Source: a virus. From it: a stretch of 24,231 nucleotides of DNA. The notes below the pieces were generated by a model. It searched no databases. It had not been told where the DNA came from and saw only the letters and a program-made list of their open reading frames with translations. Shown here one piece after another: positions 8,075-15,365 of the stretch. The DNA lies in the IMG/VR virus record IMGVR_UViG_3300005528_000190, positions 1 to 24,231 of that record, one strand, 5' to 3'. Positions within the stretch are counted from its first letter, which is position 1, and each line of letters starts with the position of its first letter. Both the position numbers and the translations under genes were made by a program.

Positions 8075-9691
8075 ATGGCAACTCCAGTTTTAAACAATGG
8101 TATATTCCTGCGTGACACTGCATACAATGCTACGTCACATGTGGATTCTTACCACTTAACAAACATGTTGAAGGATGCAGAACCTATGGATCTGGGCCCA
8201 GTAGACCTTTGGGCTATGGCACAGAAAGTAGAGATGCCCCTTTATCAGATGTCCTCTTTTGGAGGAAAGAATGTAATCATGGTAGACAATGCTCGTGGAG
8301 AGTATAAGTGGCAGACTCCTGTCTCTATTGATCTACCATATATCATTGAAGACATTGAGCCTCTTAATGAGTTCAAAGGTGTAGATGGTACTACTTTCAA
8401 AATCAAGATTAACAAACGTGAGTTTGGTCACGGAGATATCTTGACTTATGACAAGTACAATGGTGTGGAGATGTATGTTACTCAAGAAGATATTCTTCCT
8501 GTAGGTGACGGATTTATCTATACTGTTCAACTTGTAAACAATGACAACTACAAGTTCTTAGAGAACAGGTATCTTGCTAATGGTACTAAAGTATTCCGTA
8601 AAGGTTCTGCAAGAGGTGAGTATGGTGAAAGATTTTCTGACATCATCACTAATGCTGGATTCCGTGAATTCTATAACTATGTAGGTGGTGCTGAAGCTCA
8701 CGTTCACTATTCAATCTCTTCTCGTGCAGACTTGATGATTAAAGGTGGAATGAATGCAGATGGTACTGTACCTGTTACTGAAATCTGGAGAACATTTGAT
8801 AAGGGTCTTGATCCATCCATTGCATCTCTTGAGGACATGGTAAAAGTTATGGGTAAAGACTCTGTGAAGAAAGCATTTGATAATGGTAATCTTTCACGTA
8901 CATTCTTGACCAATATGGAAGCTGCTCACTTGAGCAAAATTGCTTCTGACATTGAGACTTACTTGATGTGGGGACAAGGAGGTAGAGTTAAGCAAGATGG
9001 TCCAGATGATATCAGATTATCTGTGGGTCTTTGGAAGCAGTTGGATAACTCATTCAAAAGAGTATACAACAAAAATAACTTTACACTTGACTTATTCCGT
9101 GGAGAAATCTATAACTTCTTCAATGGTAAGGTTGAGTTCCAAGGTCCAGATCCAAAGAGATCTCTAGTAGTTCAGACTGGTATGGGTGGTATGAGAATGG
9201 TTAATGAAGCTATCAAAAGAGAAGCTATCTCTTCTGGTCTTCTTATCCAGGCTGCTGACATCGGTGCAATTACTGGTAAAGGTATGGACTTGAACTTTGG
9301 ATTTGCATATACTTCATATGTGATTCCTTTCTTGGCAAATGTTAAGTTTGTTCTTAACCCAGCATTTGACAATGTTCATACTAATGATATTGAGAACCCA
9401 ATCATTGATGGATTCCCATTGTCTTCTTACTCATTCATTATCTTTGATATCACTGATAACACTAATGACAACATCTTCTTGTTGAAACTTTCTTGGGATA
9501 ACCAATTGAAGTGGTGGTATCAGAATGGTACAATGGATTATATGGGAAGAACTCAAGGGTTCCAGTCTTCTGGACAATTCAATGGGTACCGTGTAATGAT
9601 GTCTCAAACAATGCCAGCTATCTGGGTTAAGGATCCTACTAAGGTTCTTAAGATTGTTATGAGAAATCCAATTACTGGTGGATCATTCTAA
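8075..9691 (+). CDS. Major capsid protein (HK97-fold, crass-like type)
   Basis: This 538-residue product follows the scaffold-like gene and is closed by a strong terminator, the usual setting of the major capsid gene. The N-terminus (SYHLTNMLKDAEPMDLGP) and the segment QMSSFGGKNVIMVDN followed by EYKWQTPVS are consistent with my recall of crass-type capsid proteins; an HK97 fold is inferred rather than demonstrated. Codon use differs from the neighbours: many CGT arginines and ATC isoleucines where adjacent genes use AGA and ATA, as expected for the most highly expressed protein. It would form the icosahedral shell built on the scaffold around the portal. No N-terminal propeptide or protease site is obvious. 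The 546-aa product at 15952 has a similar expression setting but a different sequence. Confidence 0.82.
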   Translation: MATPVLNNGIFLRDTAYNATSHVDSYHLTNMLKDAEPMDLGPVDLWAMAQKVEMPLYQMSSFGGKNVIMVDNARGEYKWQTPVSIDLPYIIEDIEPLNEFKGVDGTTFKIKINKREFGHGDILTYDKYNGVEMYVTQEDILPVGDGFIYTVQLVNNDNYKFLENRYLANGTKVFRKGSARGEYGERFSDIITNAGFREFYNYVGGAEAHVHYSISSRADLMIKGGMNADGTVPVTEIWRTFDKGLDPSIASLEDMVKVMGKDSVKKAFDNGNLSRTFLTNMEAAHLSKIASDIETYLMWGQGGRVKQDGPDDIRLSVGLWKQLDNSFKRVYNKNNFTLDLFRGEIYNFFNGKVEFQGPDPKRSLVVQTGMGGMRMVNEAIKREAISSGLLIQAADIGAITGKGMDLNFGFAYTSYVIPFLANVKFVLNPAFDNVHTNDIENPIIDGFPLSSYSFIIFDITDNTNDNIFLLKLSWDNQLKWWYQNGTMDYMGRTQGFQSSGQFNGYRVMMSQTMPAIWVKDPTKVLKIVMRNPITGGSF

Positions 9692-9704
9692 TATATATCT
9701 CAGG

Positions 9705-9740
9705 AAAAGGGGGAGACTAAACACCTCCCCTTTTTTTTAA
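9705..9740 (+). terminator. Rho-independent terminator after MCP
   Basis: AAAAGGGG (9705-9712) pairs with CCCCTTTT (9727-9734), extended by a G-U pair, with a loop of about 12 bases and a run of eight T at 9731-9738, then further T-rich sequence. It lies 14 bases after the MCP stop codon. Confidence 0.88.
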
Positions 9741-9746
9741 TTTTTT

Positions 9747-9774
9747 AAAACCAACAAATAAAAACCAACAAATA
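9747..9774 (+). repeat. Perfect 14-bp tandem repeat of the A-rich leader
   Basis: AAAACCAACAAATA occurs at 9747-9760 and again directly at 9761-9774, two bases before the ATG at 9777. The same core stands before the genes at 6801 and 18227. It is a duplicated translation leader with no Shine-Dalgarno sequence. Whether the doubling has an effect cannot be told from sequence. Confidence 0.7.
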
Positions 9775-9776
9775 AA

Positions 9777-10793
9777 ATGGAAAATGTAAACTTTACAATG
9801 GTTCAGACTAGTGAGAACAGAAAAACTCCTATATCTATTAAACCATATTTTGACAGATCTGTATCAAACATGGGATTAGAAATTTATAATCTTTCTCTAT
9901 TTGATGGAGTGACTCACAGTGAACAATTAGCTTGTATTGAAAGAAATGGAGTAGTTCAGTATCTTACTGGATTAAATGAATTTGCTCCTGAAATTAAACT
10001 ACTTCCAGAAGAACAAAAAGTAGCTAGAGTAAAACAAATTAGAATAGCAATTGCTGAGTTAGAAAAAGAATTAGCAGCAAATGTTCTTGATGTAGAAGAT
10101 ACTCACTTCTGGAATAATGTTAAGTTACTTAAACCTGATAATGCTGAGTTCTGGAATAAGATATCTATATCTTGTGGTAATGAGCCAGTATACCTAGATC
10201 CTAAAGATCCATTTGATAGAATTAAACTTTATGCAATTGAAGCTGGAGGATTTTCTATTGTAGCAAAAAACTATGATGAAGCTAGATCAAAAGCTGTTCC
10301 ACCAAAATTCTATCTTGATAAAGAACAAGAAACTGCAGGTGTTAAGACGGAGTACAAGAAGCTTAAAAACAAAGCATTATCTGAACTTCAAAAACTGTAT
10401 GATAAGAATAGCACAAAACTTTTCTACATTGCTAAAGCAGTAGACTTAGCTAGTGTACAGTATAAAAAACACACACCTAATGATATCATCTATGATAACA
10501 TGGATAGACATATCAATGGTGATGGTACTGAAAACAATAAAGAGAGAGCGGCTAAAGGATTCCTAGAAGCAGCTTCTATGGATATGGAGACATTAAAAGT
10601 TAAAGCAATTGTCAAAGATTCCATATTTTTTAAGTATATTATTAATAAGACAGATGGACATATCTATCATGTGAAATCAAACACTATGATGGGTAGAAAC
10701 ACATCTGAAGTTATTGAGTACTTGAAGAACCCTTTAAATGAGGATATTCTCAAAGATCTTAATAACAGGATTGAAAAGTTGTGGAACTCATAA
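9777..10793 (+). CDS. Uncharacterised head-region protein, 338 aa
   Basis: I do not recognise a named family. The protein is 338 residues, mixed alpha/beta, lysine-rich, without signal peptide or membrane segments. A helical stretch lies at about residues 79-101 (EEQKVARVKQIRIAIAELEK). The C-terminal part contains INKTDGHIYHVKSNTMMGRN and EVIEYLKNPLNEDILKDL, which reads like a small folded domain ending in an amphipathic helix. It directly follows the MCP terminator and has the doubled AAAACCAACAAATA leader, so it is translated efficiently even though it lies beyond a terminator; read-through or a promoter in the gap is needed. Position between MCP and the basic-protein cassette suggests a head-associated protein. 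A minor capsid or internal protein is more likely than an enzyme. Confidence 0.5.
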   Translation: MENVNFTMVQTSENRKTPISIKPYFDRSVSNMGLEIYNLSLFDGVTHSEQLACIERNGVVQYLTGLNEFAPEIKLLPEEQKVARVKQIRIAIAELEKELAANVLDVEDTHFWNNVKLLKPDNAEFWNKISISCGNEPVYLDPKDPFDRIKLYAIEAGGFSIVAKNYDEARSKAVPPKFYLDKEQETAGVKTEYKKLKNKALSELQKLYDKNSTKLFYIAKAVDLASVQYKKHTPNDIIYDNMDRHINGDGTENNKERAAKGFLEAASMDMETLKVKAIVKDSIFFKYIINKTDGHIYHVKSNTMMGRNTSEVIEYLKNPLNEDILKDLNNRIEKLWNS

Positions 10794-10805
10794 TTTGTAT
10801 ATATA

Positions 10806-11699
10806 ATGAAAACTAAAACTAAAATGCCTAAAGCCATGTATGGTAAAACCATGATGAAAAAAGGTGGTATTAAAAAAATGCAGAAAGGTGGTACACCTTC
10901 TTATGCTAGAAATCAAGCTGCTGCAGAAAAACTTTATGATACAGACTCATCTGTAAGAACTTATACTAATGAGTATACAGGTAAAAAAATTCCTACGGGT
11001 CCAATGACTAAAGAAGAATACCAGAATGCTGCGGGAAGAGCTGCTAGTACAAGAGCTAAGGCAATGGGTGAAGGTCCAACTTTAAAGAAAAAAGGTGGTG
11101 CTGTTAGAAAAATGCAAGATGGTGGTACCCTACCTGCAAAACCTAAACCTTTTAGTACTAAGAGTTCTAAAATTGGTTTAGGTATTTTAAGTTCTGCTAT
11201 TGCTGGTATAACAGGTAAAGTTATTGGAGATGCAGTTAAAGCTAGAAAAGCTAAAAAAGCTGAAGAAGAAAAAAAGAAAAAAGAAGCTGAAGTAAAATCT
11301 ACAGAAATGAAAAGAGGTGGTATGATAAAAAGAAAAATGAAGACAGGAGGGATGGTTAATCCTAACTCTAATATTTCTTATCAAAAAATTGCTGGCTCAA
11401 AAGGTGTTACTTCTGGTGTTAATGCTAAAGCTTCAGCTTCTAAAGTAGCATCAAGTAGAGGAACTGGTGGTGTTAATACTCCTCCATCACAAGCTACACC
11501 TGCTGCAAAAAGAGGTGGTGCTGTTAAGAAAATGCAAAAGGGTGGTACTCCAGGTTATCCAGGTATTCCATCATCTACTAAAAAAATTGAATCCTCACCA
11601 CGCTATTCAAAATCTGTTTATGATTCTCAAGGTAGAATTAGATCTCAAAAACAGATGAATAAAAAAATGCAAAAAGGAGGCATGATAAAAAGAAAATAA
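10806..11699 (+). CDS. Basic KMQxGG-repeat protein with a hydrophobic segment, 297 aa
   Basis: This is a strongly basic, Gly/Ala/Lys-rich protein of unknown function. A two-part motif recurs four times: MKKGG-I-KKMQKGG at residues 17-29, KKKGG-AV-RKMQDGG at 94-107, MKRGG-MIK-RKMKTGG at 168-182 and KRGG-AV-KKMQKGG at 235-247. A single KKMQKGG stands near the C-terminus at 286-292. Linkers are low in complexity and probably disordered. Residues 122-144 (KIGLGILSSAIAGITGKVIG and on) form a glycine-rich hydrophobic or amphipathic helix, followed by a charged AKKAEEEKKKKEAE helix. Such a segment might cross or disturb a membrane, which would fit a packaged, ejected protein, or it may be a simple amphipathic helix. 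The gene starts the basic cassette, 12 bases after the 338-aa gene, with no terminator inside the cassette. Confidence 0.72.
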   Translation: MKTKTKMPKAMYGKTMMKKGGIKKMQKGGTPSYARNQAAAEKLYDTDSSVRTYTNEYTGKKIPTGPMTKEEYQNAAGRAASTRAKAMGEGPTLKKKGGAVRKMQDGGTLPAKPKPFSTKSSKIGLGILSSAIAGITGKVIGDAVKARKAKKAEEEKKKKEAEVKSTEMKRGGMIKRKMKTGGMVNPNSNISYQKIAGSKGVTSGVNAKASASKVASSRGTGGVNTPPSQATPAAKRGGAVKKMQKGGTPGYPGIPSSTKKIESSPRYSKSVYDSQGRIRSQKQMNKKMQKGGMIKRK

Positions 11700-11700
11700 T

Positions 11701-11997
11701 ATGAAAAGAATAATCAGATCTACAAAGGAGTTTATGAGAATGACTAAGGTTGTTTCTCAGTATAACACTATTAGAAATCACCTACAATCCTTAATTACTC
11801 CTGTTAAAACAGAAGAGGCTCCAGTTGAAGAAACTGTAGAAGTAGTAGAAGAAGTTATAGAAACTCCTGTTGTTGAGCAACCTGTAGAAAAGAAAGTATC
11901 AAAACCTAGAGCTCCTAGAAAAAAGGTTGTAGTAGAAACTACTGAAGAACCTGTAGTCACAAAAGCTCCAAGGAAGAGAAAAAAGAAAGATGCCTAA
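11701..11997 (+). CDS. Small two-faced acidic/basic protein, 98 aa
   Basis: This 98-residue protein has three parts: a basic helical N-terminus (MKRIIRSTKEFMRMTKVVSQ), an acidic valine/glutamate middle (VEETVEVVEEVIETPVVEQP, about 41-60) and a basic C-terminal tail with PRAPRKK and PRKRKKK clusters. The composition resembles disordered nucleic-acid-binding or linker proteins. No family is recognised. It begins one base after the 297-aa gene, and its last eight bases overlap the next gene (ATGCCTAA), so it is translationally coupled within the basic cassette. A role in neutralising or organising packaged DNA is inferred from charge and neighbours only. Confidence 0.6.
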   Translation: MKRIIRSTKEFMRMTKVVSQYNTIRNHLQSLITPVKTEEAPVEETVEVVEEVIETPVVEQPVEKKVSKPRAPRKKVVVETTEEPVVTKAPRKRKKKDA

Positions 11998-12328
11998 AGA
12001 CTCGTGCTATCATAGTGTAAAAGCAAGGTATGCTGTATTTCCTTCAGCTAGAGCCTCACAAGCAATTGCTAAGTGTAGGAAGAAATCTGGTACTGTAAGA
12101 AAGACAGAAAAAGGTGCTGAGCTTAAAAGATGGCAAGCTGAGAAATGGCAAGATACTAAATCAGGGAAACCTTGTGGGGCTGGTGGAAAGAATGAATACT
12201 GCCGCCCCACTAAACGGGTTTCAAGTAAAACACCAAAAACCAAGTATGAACTAACTCCTTCTAAACTAGCATCTAAGAAAGCTGAGAAGTCTAGAGTAGG
12301 TATGGGAAGAAGGGTTAAAAAAGTATAG
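11990..12328 (+). CDS. Basic Cys-containing protein (DUF5872-like module), 112 aa
   Basis: This 112-residue lysine/arginine-rich protein has a recognisable pattern. An N-terminal MPKDSCYHSVKARYAVFPSA with SQAIAKCRKK places cysteines at 6 and 29. It is followed by LKRWQAEKWQDTKSGKPCG and EYCRPTKRVSSKTPKT, with tryptophans about five residues apart and cysteines at 62 and 71. I recall this W-x4-W, GKPCG, CRPTKRVS, KTP arrangement from small proteins of aquatic phages and giant viruses, filed as a domain of unknown function (DUF5872 from memory, unchecked). The four cysteines could bind a metal or form disulphides. The start overlaps the preceding gene by eight bases. Charge and setting suggest a virion DNA-associated protein; biochemical function is unknown. 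Confidence 0.7.
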   Translation: MPKDSCYHSVKARYAVFPSARASQAIAKCRKKSGTVRKTEKGAELKRWQAEKWQDTKSGKPCGAGGKNEYCRPTKRVSSKTPKTKYELTPSKLASKKAEKSRVGMGRRVKKV

Positions 12329-12330
12329 TT

Positions 12331-12576
12331 ATGGCAGTAAGAAAAACAACAACAACCAGAAAAGCTCCAGCTAAGAAATCAACATCTTCAGTTGGAATTT
12401 CCATTTTAGGAGGTAATAAAGCAGACATGAGAAAATGGGAAGTAGAGTCTGCTATGTCTACATTACAAAGAGCAGCAGAGATTCAGAAGAATGCTAAGCT
12501 CATGAATGATGTAAAGAAAATGGCAGCTGAAAAAGCTAAAGAGTTTAATAATATAGCATCTGGTAGAAAATTATAG
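12331..12576 (+). CDS. Small basic protein with histone-tail-like N-terminus, 81 aa
   Basis: The first 20 residues (MAVRKTTTTRKAPAKKSTSS) are Lys/Arg/Thr/Pro/Ala-rich and resemble histone H1-like or HU-tail sequences. A short beta-like stretch (VGISILGG) then leads to a long amphipathic helix (about residues 30-75, MRKWEVESAMSTLQRAAEIQ onward). There is no known enzyme motif. It lies two bases after the preceding stop and two bases before the next ATG, so it is in the cassette operon. A DNA-binding or virion-internal role is suggested by charge and location. The protein is too short and low in complexity for a firm family call. Confidence 0.6.
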   Translation: MAVRKTTTTRKAPAKKSTSSVGISILGGNKADMRKWEVESAMSTLQRAAEIQKNAKLMNDVKKMAAEKAKEFNNIASGRKL

Positions 12577-12578
12577 TC

Positions 12579-13325
12579 ATGGCAAGTAGTAGAGCACAAC
12601 AAGCAGCAATAGCTATCTCAATGAAGAAAGCTGGTAAGAAACCTAAAATGCAAAAGGGTGGATCTAGTGGAAATGTACTCATTAGTAAGAGTGGTACTAT
12701 TTCAAGATTCAAGCCTGCAGAATCTTATATGGGTGCTAATACGTTTAGTAGAGAAAAATTAGATACAGCTGGATACTCAAAAGGTAAACAAAACTTTAAA
12801 TTAACTAAAGACCTTATATACAAAAATACACCAGGTGTAACAACACAGCTTACTAAAAAACCTTTATCATCTACAACAGTATCTAGGAAAGATGTTCCTA
12901 AAACTATACAGCAATTAAAACAAGGTGCTGATAAAACAAATACTTCTGTAGTTGGTGTTGCTACAAAAGCTCTTAAAACAGGAGTTGCTGCTGCAGCTAA
13001 AGCTGCTGCTAAACCTAAAAAAGCTAAAGGTGGTACAGTAAAAATGAAAACAGGAGGTTCTACACCTGCATGGACAAGAAAAGAAGGTAAGAATCCAACT
13101 GGTGGATTAAATGCTAAAGGAGTAGCAAGTTATAGAGCAGCTAATCCAGGTTCTAAACTTCAGACAGCTGTGACTACAAAACCATCAAAACTTAAACCTG
13201 GTAGCAAAGATGCTAAGAGACGTAAGAGTTTTTGTGCTAGAATGTCAGGAATGCCAGGTCCTATGAAAGATGAAAAAGGAAGACCTACAAGAAAAGCTCT
13301 TTCTTTGAGAAAATGGAATTGTTAA
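12579..13325 (+). CDS. Basic KMQxGG protein with C-terminal RKSFCARM...WNC module, 248 aa
   Basis: The product is basic and Gly/Ala/Lys-rich. KPKMQKGG occurs at residues 21-28 and KAKGG-TV-KMKTGG at 148-160, the same motif as in the proteins at 10806 and 13344. The middle has an alanine-rich helix (VAAAAKAAAKPKKAK, about 136-150). The C-terminal ~85 residues look like a folded module: AWTRKEGKNPTGGLNAKGVA, then KRRKSFCARMSGMPGPM, and the ending KALSLRKWNC, with cysteines at 219 and 248. I recall this tail from many marine and freshwater phage proteins, where it is a domain of unknown function. The paired cysteines suggest metal binding or a disulphide. The function is unknown; a small virion protein is inferred from location. 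Confidence 0.72.
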   Translation: MASSRAQQAAIAISMKKAGKKPKMQKGGSSGNVLISKSGTISRFKPAESYMGANTFSREKLDTAGYSKGKQNFKLTKDLIYKNTPGVTTQLTKKPLSSTTVSRKDVPKTIQQLKQGADKTNTSVVGVATKALKTGVAAAAKAAAKPKKAKGGTVKMKTGGSTPAWTRKEGKNPTGGLNAKGVASYRAANPGSKLQTAVTTKPSKLKPGSKDAKRRKSFCARMSGMPGPMKDEKGRPTRKALSLRKWNC

Positions 13326-13343
13326 ATATTTATATATATAGTC

Positions 13344-14126
13344 ATGAGAAAAATGGGATGTGCTAAATGTGGTGGCTCAATGAAAAAAGGAGGACCTGTT
13401 AAAATGAAAAAGATGCAAGAAGGTGGAACAATGTCCAAAGATGAAAAAAAGATGCGTAAAACTTTGGAATCAAAAGGTCAACCTGTGAGTCCAAAGTACA
13501 TAAACCAATATAAAATGGAAAAAGCAATGACAGCTGCAAAGTCATCAGGAGCTAGTATTGCTAAAACCGTTGGTGCTATAAAAAAGATGCAAGAAGGTGG
13601 CACTGCTAAAAGAAATATTAGTAAGCCAGGTGCAGGATTTGCTCCAGCTACTAAAGGTGGTAGCAATCTAGGTATGAACATCTATGGTATTCCTAATGCA
13701 GGACAAACAGGACCTAATAGAAGAGTTACTACCGAGACTATGAAACTTGGTGGAAGTTCTTCATTTAGTGCTAAAGTAGTACCTTCTTGCAGAAATGGTT
13801 TAGTAAGATTAGAAAATGGTAAATGTGGAACAAGAGAAACTCCTACTTTTAAAAAGGGTGGATCCTCAATACCAGACTTTAGCAAAGATGGTAAGATTAC
13901 TCAAAAAGATGTTCTTATGGGTAGAGGAGTTATTCCTAAAGCTAAGAAAGGTGGTAACTGGATTCAGGGTGCTATCAAGAAACCAGGAGCCTTGAGAGAA
14001 TCACTTGGAGTAAAAAAAGGTGAGACAATTCCTAAAGGTAAATTAGCAGCTGCTGCTAAGAAGGGAGGTAAGCTAGGACAAAGAGCTAGACTTGCTATGA
14101 CATTAAGTAAAATGCGTAAAGGATAA
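13344..14126 (+). CDS. Basic KMQxGG protein with EF-hand/dockerin-like loop and WIQ-KPGALR C-terminal module, 260 aa
   Basis: The N-terminus has CAKCGG (cysteines 6 and 9) followed at once by MKKGG (13-17) and KKMQEGG (22-28). KKMQEGG recurs at 80-86, and MKLGG, FKKGG and AKKGG follow at about 133, 169 and 200. Residues 178-189 (DFSKDGKITQKD) match a 12-residue EF-hand-type calcium loop with D at 1, S at 3, D at 5, G at 6, I at 8 and D at 12; the final D rather than E is dockerin-like. The C-terminal ~56 residues (WIQGAIKKPGALRESLG, then KAAAKKGGKLG-type sequence and RARLAMTLSKMRKG) form a compact basic helical module that I recall from many aquatic phage proteins. No enzyme motif is present. 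The protein is probably a virion or DNA-associated component built from reusable short modules. Confidence 0.72.
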   Translation: MRKMGCAKCGGSMKKGGPVKMKKMQEGGTMSKDEKKMRKTLESKGQPVSPKYINQYKMEKAMTAAKSSGASIAKTVGAIKKMQEGGTAKRNISKPGAGFAPATKGGSNLGMNIYGIPNAGQTGPNRRVTTETMKLGGSSSFSAKVVPSCRNGLVRLENGKCGTRETPTFKKGGSSIPDFSKDGKITQKDVLMGRGVIPKAKKGGNWIQGAIKKPGALRESLGVKKGETIPKGKLAAAAKKGGKLGQRARLAMTLSKMRKG

Positions 14127-14130
14127 TATC

Positions 14131-14658
14131 ATGAAGAAGAATAATAATAAACCTAATCCACTTAAGTTCTTTAATGACAATAATGCTAAAGCACGCATGA
14201 AAGCTGGTGGTGCTATGAAAGAATTTAAGAAGTCCTTACCTAAAGCTCAAGAAGGAATAATTGGTCCGCAAAATAATTACTGGTTTAATAGTCCTGAAAA
14301 AAGAGCTATGCGTGATGCTGGATCAAGATATTTTGCTGCACAAGAAAGATCTAATAATTTTGATGAAAATGCACAAAGAGATTACAAAGCATTAATGGAT
14401 AACTACCAACCACAAGGACCTGTAGTACCATTAGCTGACCAAGTAGCTGAGTTAAATAAGAAATATCCATATTATGATAACCTTTCAGAGGTTGAGTATA
14501 AAGGAGGTGATCTTAATAAAGGTTATAGTGCTATGTATAAAAAAGCAGACAAAAAGGATTCTTTTTCAAGAGAAGGTGCTTTAAAAGATGCTTATCCTAA
14601 TGTAGGTACAGGATTAATTAAAAAGAAAGGAGGTCCTGTAAGATCTAAAAAAAGATAG
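14131..14658 (+). CDS. Basic protein with degenerate GG motifs, 175 aa
   Basis: The protein starts with an Asn/Lys-rich tail (MKKNNNKPNPLKFFNDNNAK) and has ARMKAGG at about 21-27 followed by LPKAQEG, a worn version of the MKKGG/KMQEGG pair. A final KKKGG lies at about 164-168 near the C-terminus. The body between is less basic and contains NNYWFNSPEKRAMRDAGSRY and YPYYDNLSEVEYKGGDLNKG; no family is recognised. It lies four bases after the preceding gene and three before the connector-like gene, so it closes the basic cassette and links it to the neck/structural genes. A minor virion protein is the best guess from context. Confidence 0.6.
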   Translation: MKKNNNKPNPLKFFNDNNAKARMKAGGAMKEFKKSLPKAQEGIIGPQNNYWFNSPEKRAMRDAGSRYFAAQERSNNFDENAQRDYKALMDNYQPQGPVVPLADQVAELNKKYPYYDNLSEVEYKGGDLNKGYSAMYKKADKKDSFSREGALKDAYPNVGTGLIKKKGGPVRSKKR

Positions 14659-14661
14659 TAG

Positions 14662-15360
14662 ATGCAAAACAGTGTAATAACCATAAAGATTAAACAAAGG
14701 CTCAATAAGCTTGACAGTCAGGATTATGATAATCTTGAATGCTGGCAAGTTGTTGAAGCTTTTAATAAGGCTCAAGTAGAATGGGCTAGAAGACAGCTTC
14801 ATGGAATTAACATTGTTAAAGAAGGTGATGAACAATCTACTAGAAGAATTGATGACCTTCAAGTATTACTCAATACACAGAATCTAGCAGTTAGTGATGA
14901 AGAGTATTTTTACTCTGGACCAGTCCCTGAAAATTATCTTCAGTGGAAAAGGGTAGATACATTTGCTAATAATAACTGCTGTGAGAAAAGACGTATGGTA
15001 GTTTACTTAGCTGAGGAAGCTAACTTAAATAATCTCTTAAGGGATGAAGGTAAGAAGCCTAGCTTTGAGTGGGCAGAAACCTTTGCTACTCTAAAAGATA
15101 ACAGAGTAAACATCTATACTAATGGAGACTTTGAGATTGACTCAGCATCTCTTACATATTATAGACAACCTGTCAAGATTCAAATACAGGGATGTGTAGA
15201 TCCATATACCGGAGTACAGTCTTTAACAGAAGTACAGTCTGAGTTTAAAGATGATATAATAGAATTAATAATTGATGAAGCAGTAAGTATTATAGGTGGT
15301 GATATTGAATCAGGAAACCAATTCTCTAGAGGTACTGAAACTGCAGAACGTAACAACTAA
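14662..15360 (+). CDS. Putative head-tail connector (ring) protein, 232 aa
   Basis: The N-terminal helical part (RLNKLDSQDYDNLECWQVVE, then FNKAQVEWARRQLHG) leads to a beta-rich middle and a C-terminal helix (EFKDDIIELIIDEAVSIIGG). Helix-beta-helix proteins of this size are typical of adaptor proteins that form 12-subunit rings under the portal, and the motif pattern fits my recall of conserved crass-type ring proteins. The segment YFYSGPVPENYLQWKRV probably lies in the beta domain. It should bridge portal and tail, but the assignment rests on pattern and position. The protein is much less basic than the preceding cassette. It is followed by the Dps-like gene after five bases. Confidence 0.55.
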   Translation: MQNSVITIKIKQRLNKLDSQDYDNLECWQVVEAFNKAQVEWARRQLHGINIVKEGDEQSTRRIDDLQVLLNTQNLAVSDEEYFYSGPVPENYLQWKRVDTFANNNCCEKRRMVVYLAEEANLNNLLRDEGKKPSFEWAETFATLKDNRVNIYTNGDFEIDSASLTYYRQPVKIQIQGCVDPYTGVQSLTEVQSEFKDDIIELIIDEAVSIIGGDIESGNQFSRGTETAERNN

Positions 15361-15365
15361 TAACA

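Noticed and set aside
11187-11384. Minus-strand frame rich in F and S opposite the Lys-rich gene
   Set aside because: It is the reverse complement of AAA/GAA-rich codons and so an artefact of composition.
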